A DNA stretch of 62,219 nt from an uncultured Pseudoflavonifractor sp. (lineage in GTDB: Bacteria > Bacillota > Clostridia > Oscillospirales > Oscillospiraceae). The position numbers and the translations under genes are program-made. Shown here in pieces: positions 8,613 through 16,922 of this stretch. The DNA is taken from positions 1 through 62,219 of the forward strand of contig CANEAY010000012.1 of the NCBI GenBank assembly GCA_947425785.1, given 5' to 3'. The notes under the pieces were generated by a model that ran no database searches, had not been told where the DNA came from, and worked only from the letters and a program-made list of their open reading frames with translations. How positions within the stretch are numbered: position 1 is the stretch's first letter; every line of letters starts with the position of its first letter.

Positions 8613-8702
8613 CTTTCTATAGTGGCTTTTACTATCCTCCGGGGAAGATTGGAAGAGTTTGGCATTTTTTCGAGGAAATGCCTTCTCTTTGCAAATTTTC
8701 CT

Positions 8703-8730
8703 TGCCTTTTCGATGTAACTGCTTTATAAT
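8703..8730 (+). promoter_or_regulatory. Candidate proximal promoter of the NodB-like/bactofilin operon
   Basis: TTGCCT (8703-8708), 16 bp, perfect TATAAT (8725-8730), about 57 bp ahead of the start codon. Confidence 0.6.
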
Positions 8731-8793
8731 CATACTGTTAAACTACGCGGCGTTCTGTCCATGCGCCCGTATCTGTAGATGGGAGGCTGGACG

Positions 8794-9687
8794 ATGAAGA
8801 CCTTCAGCGTGTCGTTTTTCAAGCGGCTGATCCTTATCGTTCTGGCGCTGCTCATCCTGATCCCCACCGTCTTGGCCGTCGTTTTTGGCCTGCGGTGTTC
8901 TTCCCTGGAAAAGCAGATCGCTGGCTTGGAGTCTGCCGCCCCCGGCGCGCCGGACTATTCTGCCCTGCTGGGCCCCGACCAGGCCGAGGGTCTGGCCTAT
9001 CAGGAGCTTTTTCCCGACCTGTACGGCGAAACTGCCATCCCCGCCAATCGTGAACCGGCAGACCAGACGGTCTACCTCACCTTTGACGGCAGTCCCAGCC
9101 CCAACACCTTGGACATTCTGGATACGCTGGACGATCACGGTGTAAAAGCTACCTTCTTCGTCTCCGGCCAGACCGACGAAGACTCCCTCACCATCCTGAA
9201 GGAGATCGCAAGCCGGGGCCACGCCATCGGCCTTCGCAGTTACAGCCTCTCCTATCGGGAGGTCTACAACTCCGTGGAGGACTACCTGGCGGATTTCCAG
9301 AAGATCTACGACCTGGTCTATGAGACCACGGGCCAAAAGGTACAGATCTTCCGCTTCCCCGGCGGAAGTATCAATTCCTATAACAGCAATATCTATCAGG
9401 AGCTCATTGCGGAAATGCTCCGCCGCAGTTTCGTCTTCTTCGATTGGAGCGTCTCCGGCGAGAGCACCCAGAGCGGCCAGACCGCCGATCAGATCCAGGC
9501 CAACGTACTGGATGGGATGGCGGATAAAAGCCGGGGCATCGTGATGCTTCAGGACTCTTTCGGCAAGGAGAATGTCGCCAAGGCCCTGGGCGGCATCATT
9601 GAGGGCCTGCGCAGTGAAGGATACAAGTTCCAGCCTTTGACAACGGCAGTGCTGCCGGTGGTATTCAGTTATAAAAGCGCGCCCTGA
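8794..9687 (+). CDS. Membrane-anchored polysaccharide-deacetylase (NodB) fold protein lacking metal ligands
   Basis: 297 aa. The ATG at 8794 follows GGGAGGC; the in-frame ATG at 8779 lies before that ribosome site. Residues 8-32 form one transmembrane anchor, followed by a short linker and a NodB domain facing outward. Fold motifs are kept (VKATFFVSG, FRFPGGS, FVFFDW), but the metal site is not. The usual TFDDG is TFDGS at 96-100, so the second Asp is lost. The usual H-x3-H motif is R148/L152 in GHAIGLRSYSL. A Zn-dependent deacetylase is therefore not expected to work, and a binding or regulatory role is inferred. The bactofilin gene starts 41 bp downstream in the same direction, suggesting a shared function in envelope shape. 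Confidence 0.8.
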   Translation: MKTFSVSFFKRLILIVLALLILIPTVLAVVFGLRCSSLEKQIAGLESAAPGAPDYSALLGPDQAEGLAYQELFPDLYGETAIPANREPADQTVYLTFDGSPSPNTLDILDTLDDHGVKATFFVSGQTDEDSLTILKEIASRGHAIGLRSYSLSYREVYNSVEDYLADFQKIYDLVYETTGQKVQIFRFPGGSINSYNSNIYQELIAEMLRRSFVFFDWSVSGESTQSGQTADQIQANVLDGMADKSRGIVMLQDSFGKENVAKALGGIIEGLRSEGYKFQPLTTAVLPVVFSYKSAP

Positions 9688-9728
9688 GTTGGCGCGAGAG
9701 AGTATGCACAGATGGGAAGGTGCGGTAT

Positions 9729-10673
9729 ATGGCCAGCAATAAAGAAAACATGAGACAGGCAATGAAGGAACTGCTGGGTCTGGTTGGTATGTCTAAGGAG
9801 GAGGATAAGGGCGAAGCCACCTTCGAAACCGACCTGGACGCCACCCGGCAGGAGGTCGCTCAGACCGTTGAAAAGACCCTGTTCCAGGAGTCTCCTGTGG
9901 AGATCACCGTGGAGCCCAAGGTGGAGCCCCGGAAGGAGCCCAGAGTGGCCACCCGTGTGGAGCCTCAGCCTGAGCCCAAAGTGGAGACCCGGACAGCGGC
10001 CCGTGTGGAGCCCCCGAAAGCGGAGCCCAAGCCTGCCCCCAAGGTGGAAGCAGAGCCCCGGCCGGAGCCCCAGCCCGTTCGGAGCGGTTTCTTTGGCATT
10101 GGCCGTTCTGTGACGCCTCCCCCCTCCCCCGCCCCTGTGGCGGCGCCCGCTCCCAAGCCGGAGCCCGCCTTTGATTGGCAGGAGGAGGATACCGAGACCG
10201 TCAAGGCTCCCTTCATCCGTCCCAACGCCACCGTCATCGCCGCCGGTGCCACCTTCTTCGGCGACATCCGGGCCGAGGGCGACGTGGAGGTGCTGGGCAA
10301 GCTGAAGGGCAACCTGGAGGCCACCGGCAACGTGCGTATCACCGGCAAGGTGCTGGGCGACGTAAAGGGTGCCGCCGTGGTGCTCTCCGGCTGTGCCGTC
10401 CAGGGCAACATCACCTCCACCTCCACTGTGTCCCTGGATGCCAGTGCCATGGTGGTGGGCGACGTGCTGGCCACCGACATCGACTGCGACGGCAAGATCA
10501 AGGGCAACCTCCAGATCGCCCGGGCCGCCGTCTTCTTCCCCGGCTCTGTGCTGGCGGGCAATGTGACTGCCGCCACCATCTCCATGAACCAGGGCGCCCG
10601 TATCCAGGGTGCCATGCGCATCGCCGAGGATCCCGAGACCAACGCCCTCTTTGGAGACGGCTTGGAGATTTAA
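9729..10673 (+). CDS. Bactofilin family (polymer-forming cytoskeletal) protein
   Basis: 314 aa. Bactofilins self-assemble into nucleotide-free filaments through a small beta-helix and position cell-wall enzymes. The C-terminal ~130 residues show the repeated hydrophobic/Gly pattern of the beta-helix (for example GDIRAEGDVEVLGKLKGNLE). Residues about 55-150 form a long Pro/Glu/Lys/Arg linker of EPKVEP-like repeats, and the first 30 residues (KENMRQAMKELLGLVGM) look like a short helical tail. The ATG at 9729 is preferred over an upstream GTG at 9720. Bactofilin genes often neighbour M23 peptidases; here the partner is a degenerate NodB protein. Confidence 0.9.
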   Translation: MASNKENMRQAMKELLGLVGMSKEEDKGEATFETDLDATRQEVAQTVEKTLFQESPVEITVEPKVEPRKEPRVATRVEPQPEPKVETRTAARVEPPKAEPKPAPKVEAEPRPEPQPVRSGFFGIGRSVTPPPSPAPVAAPAPKPEPAFDWQEEDTETVKAPFIRPNATVIAAGATFFGDIRAEGDVEVLGKLKGNLEATGNVRITGKVLGDVKGAAVVLSGCAVQGNITSTSTVSLDASAMVVGDVLATDIDCDGKIKGNLQIARAAVFFPGSVLAGNVTAATISMNQGARIQGAMRIAEDPETNALFGDGLEI

Positions 10674-10683
10674 GCGGATACAC

Positions 10684-10720
10684 AAGAGGGCCGAACGGTT
10701 TCGTTCGGCCCTCTTATTTT
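10684..10720 (+). terminator. Terminator after bactofilin
   Basis: Stem agagggccgaac / gttcggccctct followed by TTATTTTATTTT. Confidence 0.9.
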
Positions 10721-10736
10721 ATTTTGAGGTGAGTTT

Positions 10737-11531
10737 ATGAAAAAAGTAGCGTTCATCGGTGTGGGCAACATGGGCGGTGCCCTCCTCCGGGCAGCCTGCA
10801 AAGCCCTGGGGCCTGGCGAAGTGGTCTGCTCCAACCGCACCTTTTCCAAGGCCCAGGCCCTGGCGGCCGAGACAGGCTGTACCGCCTGCCAGACCAACCT
10901 GGAGGCGGCCACCGCCGCCCAGTACCTCTTTCTCTGCGTCAAGCCGAAACAGATCAAGGCTCTGCTCGCGGAGCTCTCCCCCGCCCTGCCCGGCAAGGTT
11001 GTGGTCTCTGTGGCGGCTGGCATCACCCTGGACGACCTCCAGACCTGGGCCGGGCCGGACGTCCCCGTCCTGCGCATCATGCCCAACACCCCCTGTGCCA
11101 TCGGCAAGGGCATGACCGCCCTTTGCGGCGGAGCATCCGCAAAGGAAGAGCACTTTACAGATATTGAAGCCATCCTGGCCGCCTCCGGCCTGGTGGAGCG
11201 CATCGAGGAGGGCCAGATGGACGCCTTCAGCGCCGTGGCGGGCTGCGGCCCCGCCTTCATCTATCCCTACATCGAGGCCCTGGCCGACGGCGGTGTGGCG
11301 GCGGGCCTCCCCCGGAAGCAGGCCATGACCTACGCCGCCCAGATGACCCTGGGGGCGGCGGCCATGGTGCTGGAGACCGGCGAACACCCCGGCGCGCTGA
11401 AGGACGCGGTCTGCTCCCCCGGCGGCTCCACCATTGAAGGCGTGGCCCAGCTGGAGCGCCACGGCCTCCGGGCCGCGGCCATAGACGCGGTGCTGGCCGC
11501 CTGGAAGAAGAACGGCTCCCTGGGCAAATAA
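10737..11531 (+). CDS. proC: Pyrroline-5-carboxylate reductase
   Basis: Reduces 1-pyrroline-5-carboxylate to L-proline with NAD(P)H, the last step of proline synthesis, in the cytoplasm. The 264-aa length is normal for the family. The N-terminal Rossmann motif GVGNMGG (about residues 7-13), the central RIMPNTPC segment and the C-terminal substrate/dimerisation signature (DAVCSPGGSTIEGV) are all present. The ATG follows GAGGTG. It stands alone between the bactofilin terminator and the rpsB promoter, so it is probably read from its own weak promoter. Confidence 0.97.
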   Translation: MKKVAFIGVGNMGGALLRAACKALGPGEVVCSNRTFSKAQALAAETGCTACQTNLEAATAAQYLFLCVKPKQIKALLAELSPALPGKVVVSVAAGITLDDLQTWAGPDVPVLRIMPNTPCAIGKGMTALCGGASAKEEHFTDIEAILAASGLVERIEEGQMDAFSAVAGCGPAFIYPYIEALADGGVAAGLPRKQAMTYAAQMTLGAAAMVLETGEHPGALKDAVCSPGGSTIEGVAQLERHGLRAAAIDAVLAAWKKNGSLGK

Positions 11532-11574
11532 CAAAAATATTGCGGAAAAATCCTTCCTTTTCAGGAAAAAGCAC

Positions 11575-11603
11575 TTGCCTTTCCGGGTAAACTGTGATAA
11601 ACT
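11575..11603 (+). promoter_or_regulatory. Promoter of rpsB
   Basis: TTGCCT (11575-11580), 17 bp, TAAACT (11598-11603). The roughly 110-nt leader to the start at 11720 contains GC-rich complementary segments near 11640-11670 and could carry an autoregulatory element, though I cannot match it to a known class. Confidence 0.6.
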
Positions 11604-11719
11604 ACCATGGCATGTGATTACGCACACCTGCGGACAGAGGGCCGGGTGCCGGATCTCCCGGTCGGCCTGCTCTGGATGAAACGGGTGGAGGAATCAACAA
11701 ATAAAGGAGGAAACAAACT

Positions 11720-12448
11720 ATGGCAGTCGTATCCATGAAGCAGCTTCTCGAGGCGGGCGTCCACTTCGGACACCAGACCCGCCGCTGGAACCCCAAGATG
11801 TCCGCGTATATCTACACCGAGCGCAACGGCATCTACATTATCGACCTGCAGAAGACCGTGAAGAAGCTGGAGGAGGCTTACTCCTTCGTCCGTGACATGT
11901 CCGCCGAGGGCGGCACCCTGCTCTTCGTAGGCACCAAGAAGCAGGCCCAGGAGGCCATCAAGGAAGAGGCCGGCCGCTGCGGCATGTACTTCGTCAACGC
12001 CCGCTGGCTGGGCGGTATGCTCACCAACTTCAAGACCATGCGTGGCCGTGTGGATCGTCTCAACCAGCTCAAGAAGATGCAGGAGGACGGTACCTTCGAC
12101 ATGCTCCCCAAGAAGGAGGTCATGCACCACCTGGGCGAGATCGCCAAGCTGGAGAAGTACCTGGGCGGCGTGACCGAGATGCGCAAGCTCCCCTCCGCCC
12201 TCTTCGTGGTGGATCCCCGCAAGGAGCGCAACGCCATCAACGAGGCCCGCAAGCTCCACATCCCCATCGTGGCCATTGTGGACACCAACTGCGATCCCGA
12301 CGAGATCGACTACGTGATCCCCGGCAACGATGACGCCATCCGTGCCATCAAGCTCATCTCCAGCGTCATGGCCAACGCCATCCAGGAGGGCCGCCAGGGC
12401 GTGGACGCCGCCCCTGCTGAGGCTCCCGCCGAGGTTGCCGCTGAGTAA
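11720..12448 (+). CDS. rpsB: 30S ribosomal protein S2
   Basis: Binds the 30S subunit late in assembly, near S1 and the mRNA exit region. The 242-aa product has the S2 signatures [19 protein letters not shown] at the N-terminus and [20 protein letters not shown] in the second half, plus an Ala/Pro-rich tail. The start follows AAAGGAGG. tsf follows 78 bp downstream, the standard rpsB-tsf pairing, but with a strong hairpin between the genes that may lower tsf transcription. Confidence 0.98.
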   Translation: MAVVSMKQLLEAGVHFGHQTRRWNPKMSAYIYTERNGIYIIDLQKTVKKLEEAYSFVRDMSAEGGTLLFVGTKKQAQEAIKEEAGRCGMYFVNARWLGGMLTNFKTMRGRVDRLNQLKKMQEDGTFDMLPKKEVMHHLGEIAKLEKYLGGVTEMRKLPSALFVVDPRKERNAINEARKLHIPIVAIVDTNCDPDEIDYVIPGNDDAIRAIKLISSVMANAIQEGRQGVDAAPAEAPAEVAAE

Positions 12449-12460
12449 AAAACCTTTGGA

Positions 12461-12495
12461 AGCGCCCGTCCCGCGCGGGCGGGCGCTCCTTTTAT
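12461..12495 (+). terminator. Hairpin/terminator between rpsB and tsf
   Basis: Stem agcgcccg (12461-12468) / cgggcgct (12480-12487) with a self-complementary GC-rich loop and then TTTTATTTT. It looks like a partial terminator that sets the rpsB:tsf ratio. Confidence 0.75.
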
Positions 12496-12526
12496 TTTGA
12501 ATCATTATTATTAGGAGGTCATTGAT

Positions 12527-13441
12527 ATGGCAGTTACAGCAAAAGACGTACAGGCCCTCCGGGAGAAGACCGGCGTGGGCATGATGGAGTGCAAGAAGGC
12601 TCTGGTGGAGAGCAACGGCGACATGGACAAGGCCGTTGAGTACCTGCGCGAGAAGGGCCTGGCCGCCTCCATCAAGAAGGGCGACCGTATCGCCGCCGAG
12701 GGCGCCGCTTACGCCGCCGTCATCGACGGTGTGGGCGTAGTGGTCGAGGTCAACGCCGAGACCGACTTCGTTGGCAAGAACGAGAAGTTCGTGGACTTCG
12801 TCCACGGCGTGGCCGCCGCCGTTGTGGCCAACAAGCCCGCCGACCTGGACGCCCTCATGGCCGCCCCCTACGGCAACGGCCGCACCGTCCAGGAGGAGCA
12901 GCAGGAGATGGTTCTGGTCATCGGCGAGAACATCAAAGTCCGCCGCTTCTTCCTTTTCACTGAGGGCGTCAGCGTTCCCTATGTCCACGCCGGCGGCAAG
13001 ATCGGCGTGCTGGTGAACTTTGAGACTGACCTCTCCGCTGACAAGGTGGAGCCCATCGGCAAGGACGTGGCCATGCAGATCGCCGCCATGAACCCCCGTT
13101 TCTGGGACAAGAGCCAGGTGGACGACGCCACCCTGGAGGAAGAGAAGAAGATCATGTTGGTGCAGATGGCCAACGATCCCAAGATGGCCGCCAAGCCCGA
13201 CAAGGTCAAGGAGGGCATCGTTACTGGCAAGCTGCGCAAGTTCTACGAGGAGAACTGCCTGCTCCAGCAGGCCTTTGTGAAGGACGGCTCCATGAGCGTG
13301 GAGGCCTATATCGCCTCCGCCGCCAAGGCCGCCGGCGGCAGCCTCACCTTCAAGAGCGCCGTGCGTTTTGAGAAGGGCGAGGGCATCGAGAAGCGGCAGG
13401 AGAACTTCGCCGAGGAGATCGCCAAGCAGCTGCAGAAGTAA
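12527..13441 (+). CDS. tsf: Translation elongation factor Ts
   Basis: Nucleotide exchange factor that releases GDP from EF-Tu. The 304-aa product has the N-terminal UBA-like domain (VQALREKTGVGMMECKKAL, about residues 7-25) and the second signature EVNAETDFVGKN near residue 75, followed by the core and dimerisation parts. The start follows TAGGAGG. It is the second gene of the rpsB-tsf unit and is followed by a strong terminator. Confidence 0.98.
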   Translation: MAVTAKDVQALREKTGVGMMECKKALVESNGDMDKAVEYLREKGLAASIKKGDRIAAEGAAYAAVIDGVGVVVEVNAETDFVGKNEKFVDFVHGVAAAVVANKPADLDALMAAPYGNGRTVQEEQQEMVLVIGENIKVRRFFLFTEGVSVPYVHAGGKIGVLVNFETDLSADKVEPIGKDVAMQIAAMNPRFWDKSQVDDATLEEEKKIMLVQMANDPKMAAKPDKVKEGIVTGKLRKFYEENCLLQQAFVKDGSMSVEAYIASAAKAAGGSLTFKSAVRFEKGEGIEKRQENFAEEIAKQLQK

Positions 13442-13455
13442 AATAAGAACCCCTA

Positions 13456-13497
13456 AAGAAGCTCTGGAGCCGAAAGTGCTTCAGAGCTTCTTTTTAT
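13456..13497 (+). terminator. Terminator after tsf
   Basis: Stem aaagaagctctg / cagagcttcttt followed by TTTTTA. Confidence 0.9.
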
Positions 13498-13696
13498 AAA
13501 GGAAAGGAAAGCGCCCAATATCCTTGCCATCCTCGCTTCCGTCATCCTGGTGTCCTACAGCTTTATCTCCAACGGCTACAAGGTCGTCACACTGGTCATC
13601 ACCGCCGGCATCTTCCTCTACGGATATCTGCGCAACAAATTTGGACACATTGATATCCAATCTCAGAAGGAATACCGGGAAACCGCGGATGTATGA
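13496..13696 (+). pseudogene. Start-less small membrane-protein reading frame
   Basis: An open frame ending at TGA 13694-13696 encodes a hydrophobic helix (ILASVILVSYSF) and a second segment (TLVITAGIFLYGYL), then a polar tail ending KEYRETADV. This looks like real protein rather than a shadow frame. No ATG, GTG or TTG precedes the first helix in frame, and the tsf terminator overlaps the 5' end. An AAAGGAAAGGAAA purine run lies at the front. It is probably a 5'-truncated remnant; use of a rare start codon cannot be excluded. Confidence 0.45.
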
Positions 13697-13702
13697 AACC
13701 AC

Positions 13703-13742
13703 AAAAAGGAGGCTGTCAGCAAACGCTGACAGCCTCTCTTTT
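13703..13742. terminator. Bidirectional terminator
   Basis: Stem aggctgtcagc (13710-13720) / gctgacagcct (13725-13735) with an A-run before and a T-run after. It can serve the converging transcripts on both sides. Confidence 0.85.
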
Positions 13743-13753
13743 GCGCTCTTCCG

Positions 13754-15253
13754 TCACTGGGGCGGCCACTCCTCCGGTTCCCCCGCCTGCTCCCAGAGAT
13801 AGCGGGACAGGGTCTGGAAGGTGGTGTAGAACTGCCTCCGGTTTTCGTGGATCGAACCGACGCGCTCCATCGAATCGGTATGGGGGAACGTGGGCGCGCC
13901 GCTTCGGTACCAGTTGAAGATCATGCTCCCCAACCAGTAGTCCTCCGGCATGGTGAAATCCACCTGCAGCCAGCCCCGGCGGTTTTCCGCCCCCATAGGG
14001 TAATTGACCCGGCCGGTGATAGCCTGGAAGTTTGACGTTCCGAAAAAGCCCGTAGCGGTATGCCCTTTCATCGTCAACTCCGGGATGGGGGCGATCCAGC
14101 TCTCTCCCCCCTTCTCATAGAGAAGGGCTCCGGTATAGCGCGTCTCCCCGGCGGACTCCTCCGGCCGGAACAGGAAGCTGTCCGTCCAGAAGGGGCCGTG
14201 GTCGGCGCCGTAGGACATGCTCTTCCATTGGAAGAACAGGAAGGTGCGGAATTGGTGCCCGGGCAGCTCCGCCGTCACAGCGGTCACGTCCAGATTGGCC
14301 TTTCCCGGCGCATCCACATACTGGTAGACCAGGCCATAGCTGTTATATTCCGGCTCGCTGTGGGGATCAAACATCAAAAGCTCCCGGGACACGTCCAGAT
14401 AAAGAGCGCCTGACAGGCCCTCCAGCGCACTGTCCGGCAGGTCTTGAAGCTGCTCCTCCGGAAAGCCCAACGCCAACAGCTCCTGGCGTACCGGGGCACT
14501 CCGGGCCCCGGTATCCGGCACCGCCTCCAGGGGAATATGGGCGGCATAGAGACTGCCGGCTGTCACGATGGCAAGACAGAGAAGCCAGTAGACCCACTTC
14601 ACAGTTTTCTCACTGACCGCCACCGGAGCGGCAGCAAGGGCGTAGCCTGCGTCGGAGAGCTTCTCCGGCAGGTGGTAGAGGGCGTTGAGCGCGTAAATAT
14701 AGAACCCCAGGGTGGGAATAGCGGCCAGCCAACTGTTGCTTAGCGGAGAAAGGGCAAGGACTGCCATGGCCACGGTGAGCCCCGCCAGCAGAAGCAGCGG
14801 ATCCCGCTCCCAGGGCACCTCCGCCTTTTGAAATACCTCCGCCAGCGCCTTACGCAGAATAAGGAAGTATCCCGCCTGGATGGCCACCGTCAACAGGATC
14901 AGCGGGAGAGAGTTCTCGATCTCCGGGCCGCGCCAGCCGGTGGAGGCTTCAACAAGCGTGCACATCCAGCCTGCCAGACGCAGAAGGGAGAGCCCCCAGC
15001 CGGCAGCAAACCAGCGGTTTTCCCGGCGCAGCGCCCGGAAGCCCAGCAGAAGCATAAGGTATCCGATCCCAGGCAGAAGATAGTTCAGCCAAAGGAAATT
15101 CAGCTTGATGGTAGTGAGCGCCAACCCCATGGCGATGCGGGTCACCGGCTCTTCCCAGGGATTGGTCTGTTTCACCACCTCGTCGTCAGGGGGAAGCTCG
15201 GTCAGCTCCTGGGCGAGCAAATCCTCAAAACGTCTATCGTCTCTTGTGCTCAC
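13754..15253 (-). CDS. Multi-pass membrane protein paired with an ECF sigma factor (putative anti-sigma or sensor)
   Basis: 499 aa. A GTG start at 15253 overlaps the stop of the upstream sigma-factor gene (GTGA), which implies translational coupling. The N-terminal ~35 residues are charged and cytoplasmic, with no zinc-binding H-x3-C-x2-C motif as in ZAS anti-sigma factors. About six hydrophobic segments follow to residue ~240 (for example LPGIGYLMLLLGF and WVYWLLCLAIVTAG). The remaining ~260 residues are soluble and probably outside the cell, with no domain I recognise. By position it is the likely partner that holds or releases the sigma factor. The family is unknown to me and the signal is not evident. 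Confidence 0.7.
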   Translation of the reverse strand: MSTRDDRRFEDLLAQELTELPPDDEVVKQTNPWEEPVTRIAMGLALTTIKLNFLWLNYLLPGIGYLMLLLGFRALRRENRWFAAGWGLSLLRLAGWMCTLVEASTGWRGPEIENSLPLILLTVAIQAGYFLILRKALAEVFQKAEVPWERDPLLLLAGLTVAMAVLALSPLSNSWLAAIPTLGFYIYALNALYHLPEKLSDAGYALAAAPVAVSEKTVKWVYWLLCLAIVTAGSLYAAHIPLEAVPDTGARSAPVRQELLALGFPEEQLQDLPDSALEGLSGALYLDVSRELLMFDPHSEPEYNSYGLVYQYVDAPGKANLDVTAVTAELPGHQFRTFLFFQWKSMSYGADHGPFWTDSFLFRPEESAGETRYTGALLYEKGGESWIAPIPELTMKGHTATGFFGTSNFQAITGRVNYPMGAENRRGWLQVDFTMPEDYWLGSMIFNWYRSGAPTFPHTDSMERVGSIHENRRQFYTTFQTLSRYLWEQAGEPEEWPPQ

Positions 15254-15777
15254 AGCGCCTCACCTCCCAACCGCTGTCGCAGCTTTTGCCTCAGACGGTA
15301 CAGCCGTCCCTCCACTGCCCGCTCCGTAAGGCCGAGCTCGGCGGCGATCTGGGCGGTGGACTGCATATAATAATATTTTCGGTAGCACAGGATCTGTTCC
15401 TGCCGGGGCAGAGCCTGAATGACCGAACGAAGCCGCTCTACGCGCTCTTGGCGCAGAAGCGCCTCCTCCGGAGAGGGCACGGCGGCACAGCTCTCCTCCA
15501 AAGGCTCTGAGACCGCCCCTATCCCCTTCTTTTTGTTGAGGGCGGCGTTTCGGGCCACGGCGGTGAGCCAGGTGGACAGCCTGCCCTTTTCCGGATCATA
15601 TTGGCCGATTTTCTCCCAGGCGCGCAGGAATACGTCGCTGACGCACTCCTCCACATCCCTGCTGTCCCCCAGAACGCCTCGGGCCACATACCGCACCAGG
15701 TTGCCGTACCGGGCCTGAAGGAGCTTCAGTCCCTCCTGATCCCCCTCTTCGATCCGCTTCAGGATGTCCTCGTCCAC
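15250..15777 (-). CDS. ECF-type RNA polymerase sigma factor (sigma-70 family)
   Basis: 175 aa, the usual ECF size. Region 2 is seen as EECVSDVFLRAWEKI and the DNA-melting part as RLSTWLTAVARNAALN. Region 4 is a helix-turn-helix with IAAELGLTERAVEGRLYRLR near the C-terminus. A non-conserved linker joins them and region 3 is absent, as expected for ECF. The ATG follows GGGGAGGTGAG. The downstream gene overlaps its stop codon, so the two form a regulator pair. I did not find a convincing GGAAC-type autopromoter upstream. Confidence 0.93.
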   Translation of the reverse strand: MDEDILKRIEEGDQEGLKLLQARYGNLVRYVARGVLGDSRDVEECVSDVFLRAWEKIGQYDPEKGRLSTWLTAVARNAALNKKKGIGAVSEPLEESCAAVPSPEEALLRQERVERLRSVIQALPRQEQILCYRKYYYMQSTAQIAAELGLTERAVEGRLYRLRQKLRQRLGGEAL

Positions 15778-15848
15778 CGTCTCACCTCCCCGTTTGTCTC
15801 TCTACTCTATCATACAACATTTCCCGGAAGATCCCACGGAAATTTTTG

Positions 15849-15883
15849 AAAAAAACGAGACGGCTTTTTGCCGTCTCGTTTTC
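15849..15883. terminator. Terminator between the sigma-factor promoter region and hprK
   Basis: Stem aaacgagacggc / gccgtctcgttt with a T-rich loop. It lies just after the hprK stop on the minus strand. Confidence 0.85.
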
Positions 15884-15891
15884 CATGCCTT

Positions 15892-16848
15892 TTATTCCTC
15901 TCCCGCTTGCTCGGCTATGGCCTCGTCCATGTGGCGGCTGATCTGGTCGGTAAAGGCCTGGGCCGCGTTGTAGCCCATGCGCTTATGGCGGTTGTTCATG
16001 GCCGCCACCTCAATGATGACCGCCAGGTTCCGGCCCGGCTTCACCGGGATGGTCACCGAGGGCACCTCCACATCCAGAATGGATGCGGTCAGCTCCTCCA
16101 GGCCCAGCCGGTCATAGACCGCGTCGTCCCGCCAGGGCTCCAGATTCACCACCAGGTCGATGTTGGCCTCGTTCTTCACGGCGGAAACGCCGAACAGCCG
16201 GCGCACATCCACCACGCCGATGCCCCGCAGTTCCATGTAGTGGCGGATCAACTCCGGGGCGCTGCCCACGAGCCGCTGGGCGCCCATCTGCTTGATCTCC
16301 ACCGCGTCGTCGGCAATGAGGCGGTGTCCCCGCTTGATGAGCTCAATGGCGGTCTCACTCTTGCCCACGCCGGACTCCCCAAAGATGAGCACGCCCTCGC
16401 CGTAGATCTCCACCAGCACGCCGTGGCGGGTGATGCGGGGGCACAGGTAGTTGCGCAGGCCGGTGATGAGGGAGCCCAGGAAGGCGGAGGTGGTCTCGGC
16501 GGAGCGGAGGATCGTCCGGTCATACTTCTCCGCCATCTCCATGCACTCGGGGAAAGGCTCCATCTCCCGGGTGATAATAAGAGCGGGGATGTCATAGCTC
16601 ATAAACTGCTCAAAGACCTTCCGCCGCTCCTCGGAGCTCACTCCTTCCAGGAAGGTGTGCTCCACCTTGCCCAGCACTTGGAGCCGCAGGGGGTCAAAAT
16701 AGTCAAAGAAACCAATGAGCTGCAGGCCGGGCCGGTTCACGTCCTGGGTGCGCACCTGGTACTTCTCATACCCCTTCCCCTTCCGCAGGACTTCCAGCTG
16801 AAAATCCTCCACCAGCTGGGTCAGCTTCACACTGTACATACTCTCCAT
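15892..16848 (-). CDS. hprK: HPr kinase/phosphorylase
   Basis: Phosphorylates Ser46 of HPr using ATP or pyrophosphate and reverses it, the switch for catabolite control in Firmicutes. The 318-aa product has the P-loop GESGVGKS at residues 157-164, the following RLIADDAVEI segment, and the C-terminal signature (EVPSVTIPVKPGRNLAVIIE and MNNRHKRMGYN). The ATG at 16848 follows GGGAGGGG. The gene is not in the common hprK-lgt operon; an unrelated small gene and a terminator lie on either side. Confidence 0.97.
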   Translation of the reverse strand: MESMYSVKLTQLVEDFQLEVLRKGKGYEKYQVRTQDVNRPGLQLIGFFDYFDPLRLQVLGKVEHTFLEGVSSEERRKVFEQFMSYDIPALIITREMEPFPECMEMAEKYDRTILRSAETTSAFLGSLITGLRNYLCPRITRHGVLVEIYGEGVLIFGESGVGKSETAIELIKRGHRLIADDAVEIKQMGAQRLVGSAPELIRHYMELRGIGVVDVRRLFGVSAVKNEANIDLVVNLEPWRDDAVYDRLGLEELTASILDVEVPSVTIPVKPGRNLAVIIEVAAMNNRHKRMGYNAAQAFTDQISRHMDEAIAEQAGEE

Positions 16849-16922
16849 AACGGCCCCTCCCTTCTTTGTTTTTTAGTATACCATTCTCCGGAGCAGTTTT
16901 CAACCTGTCCCTTCCGAACTGG

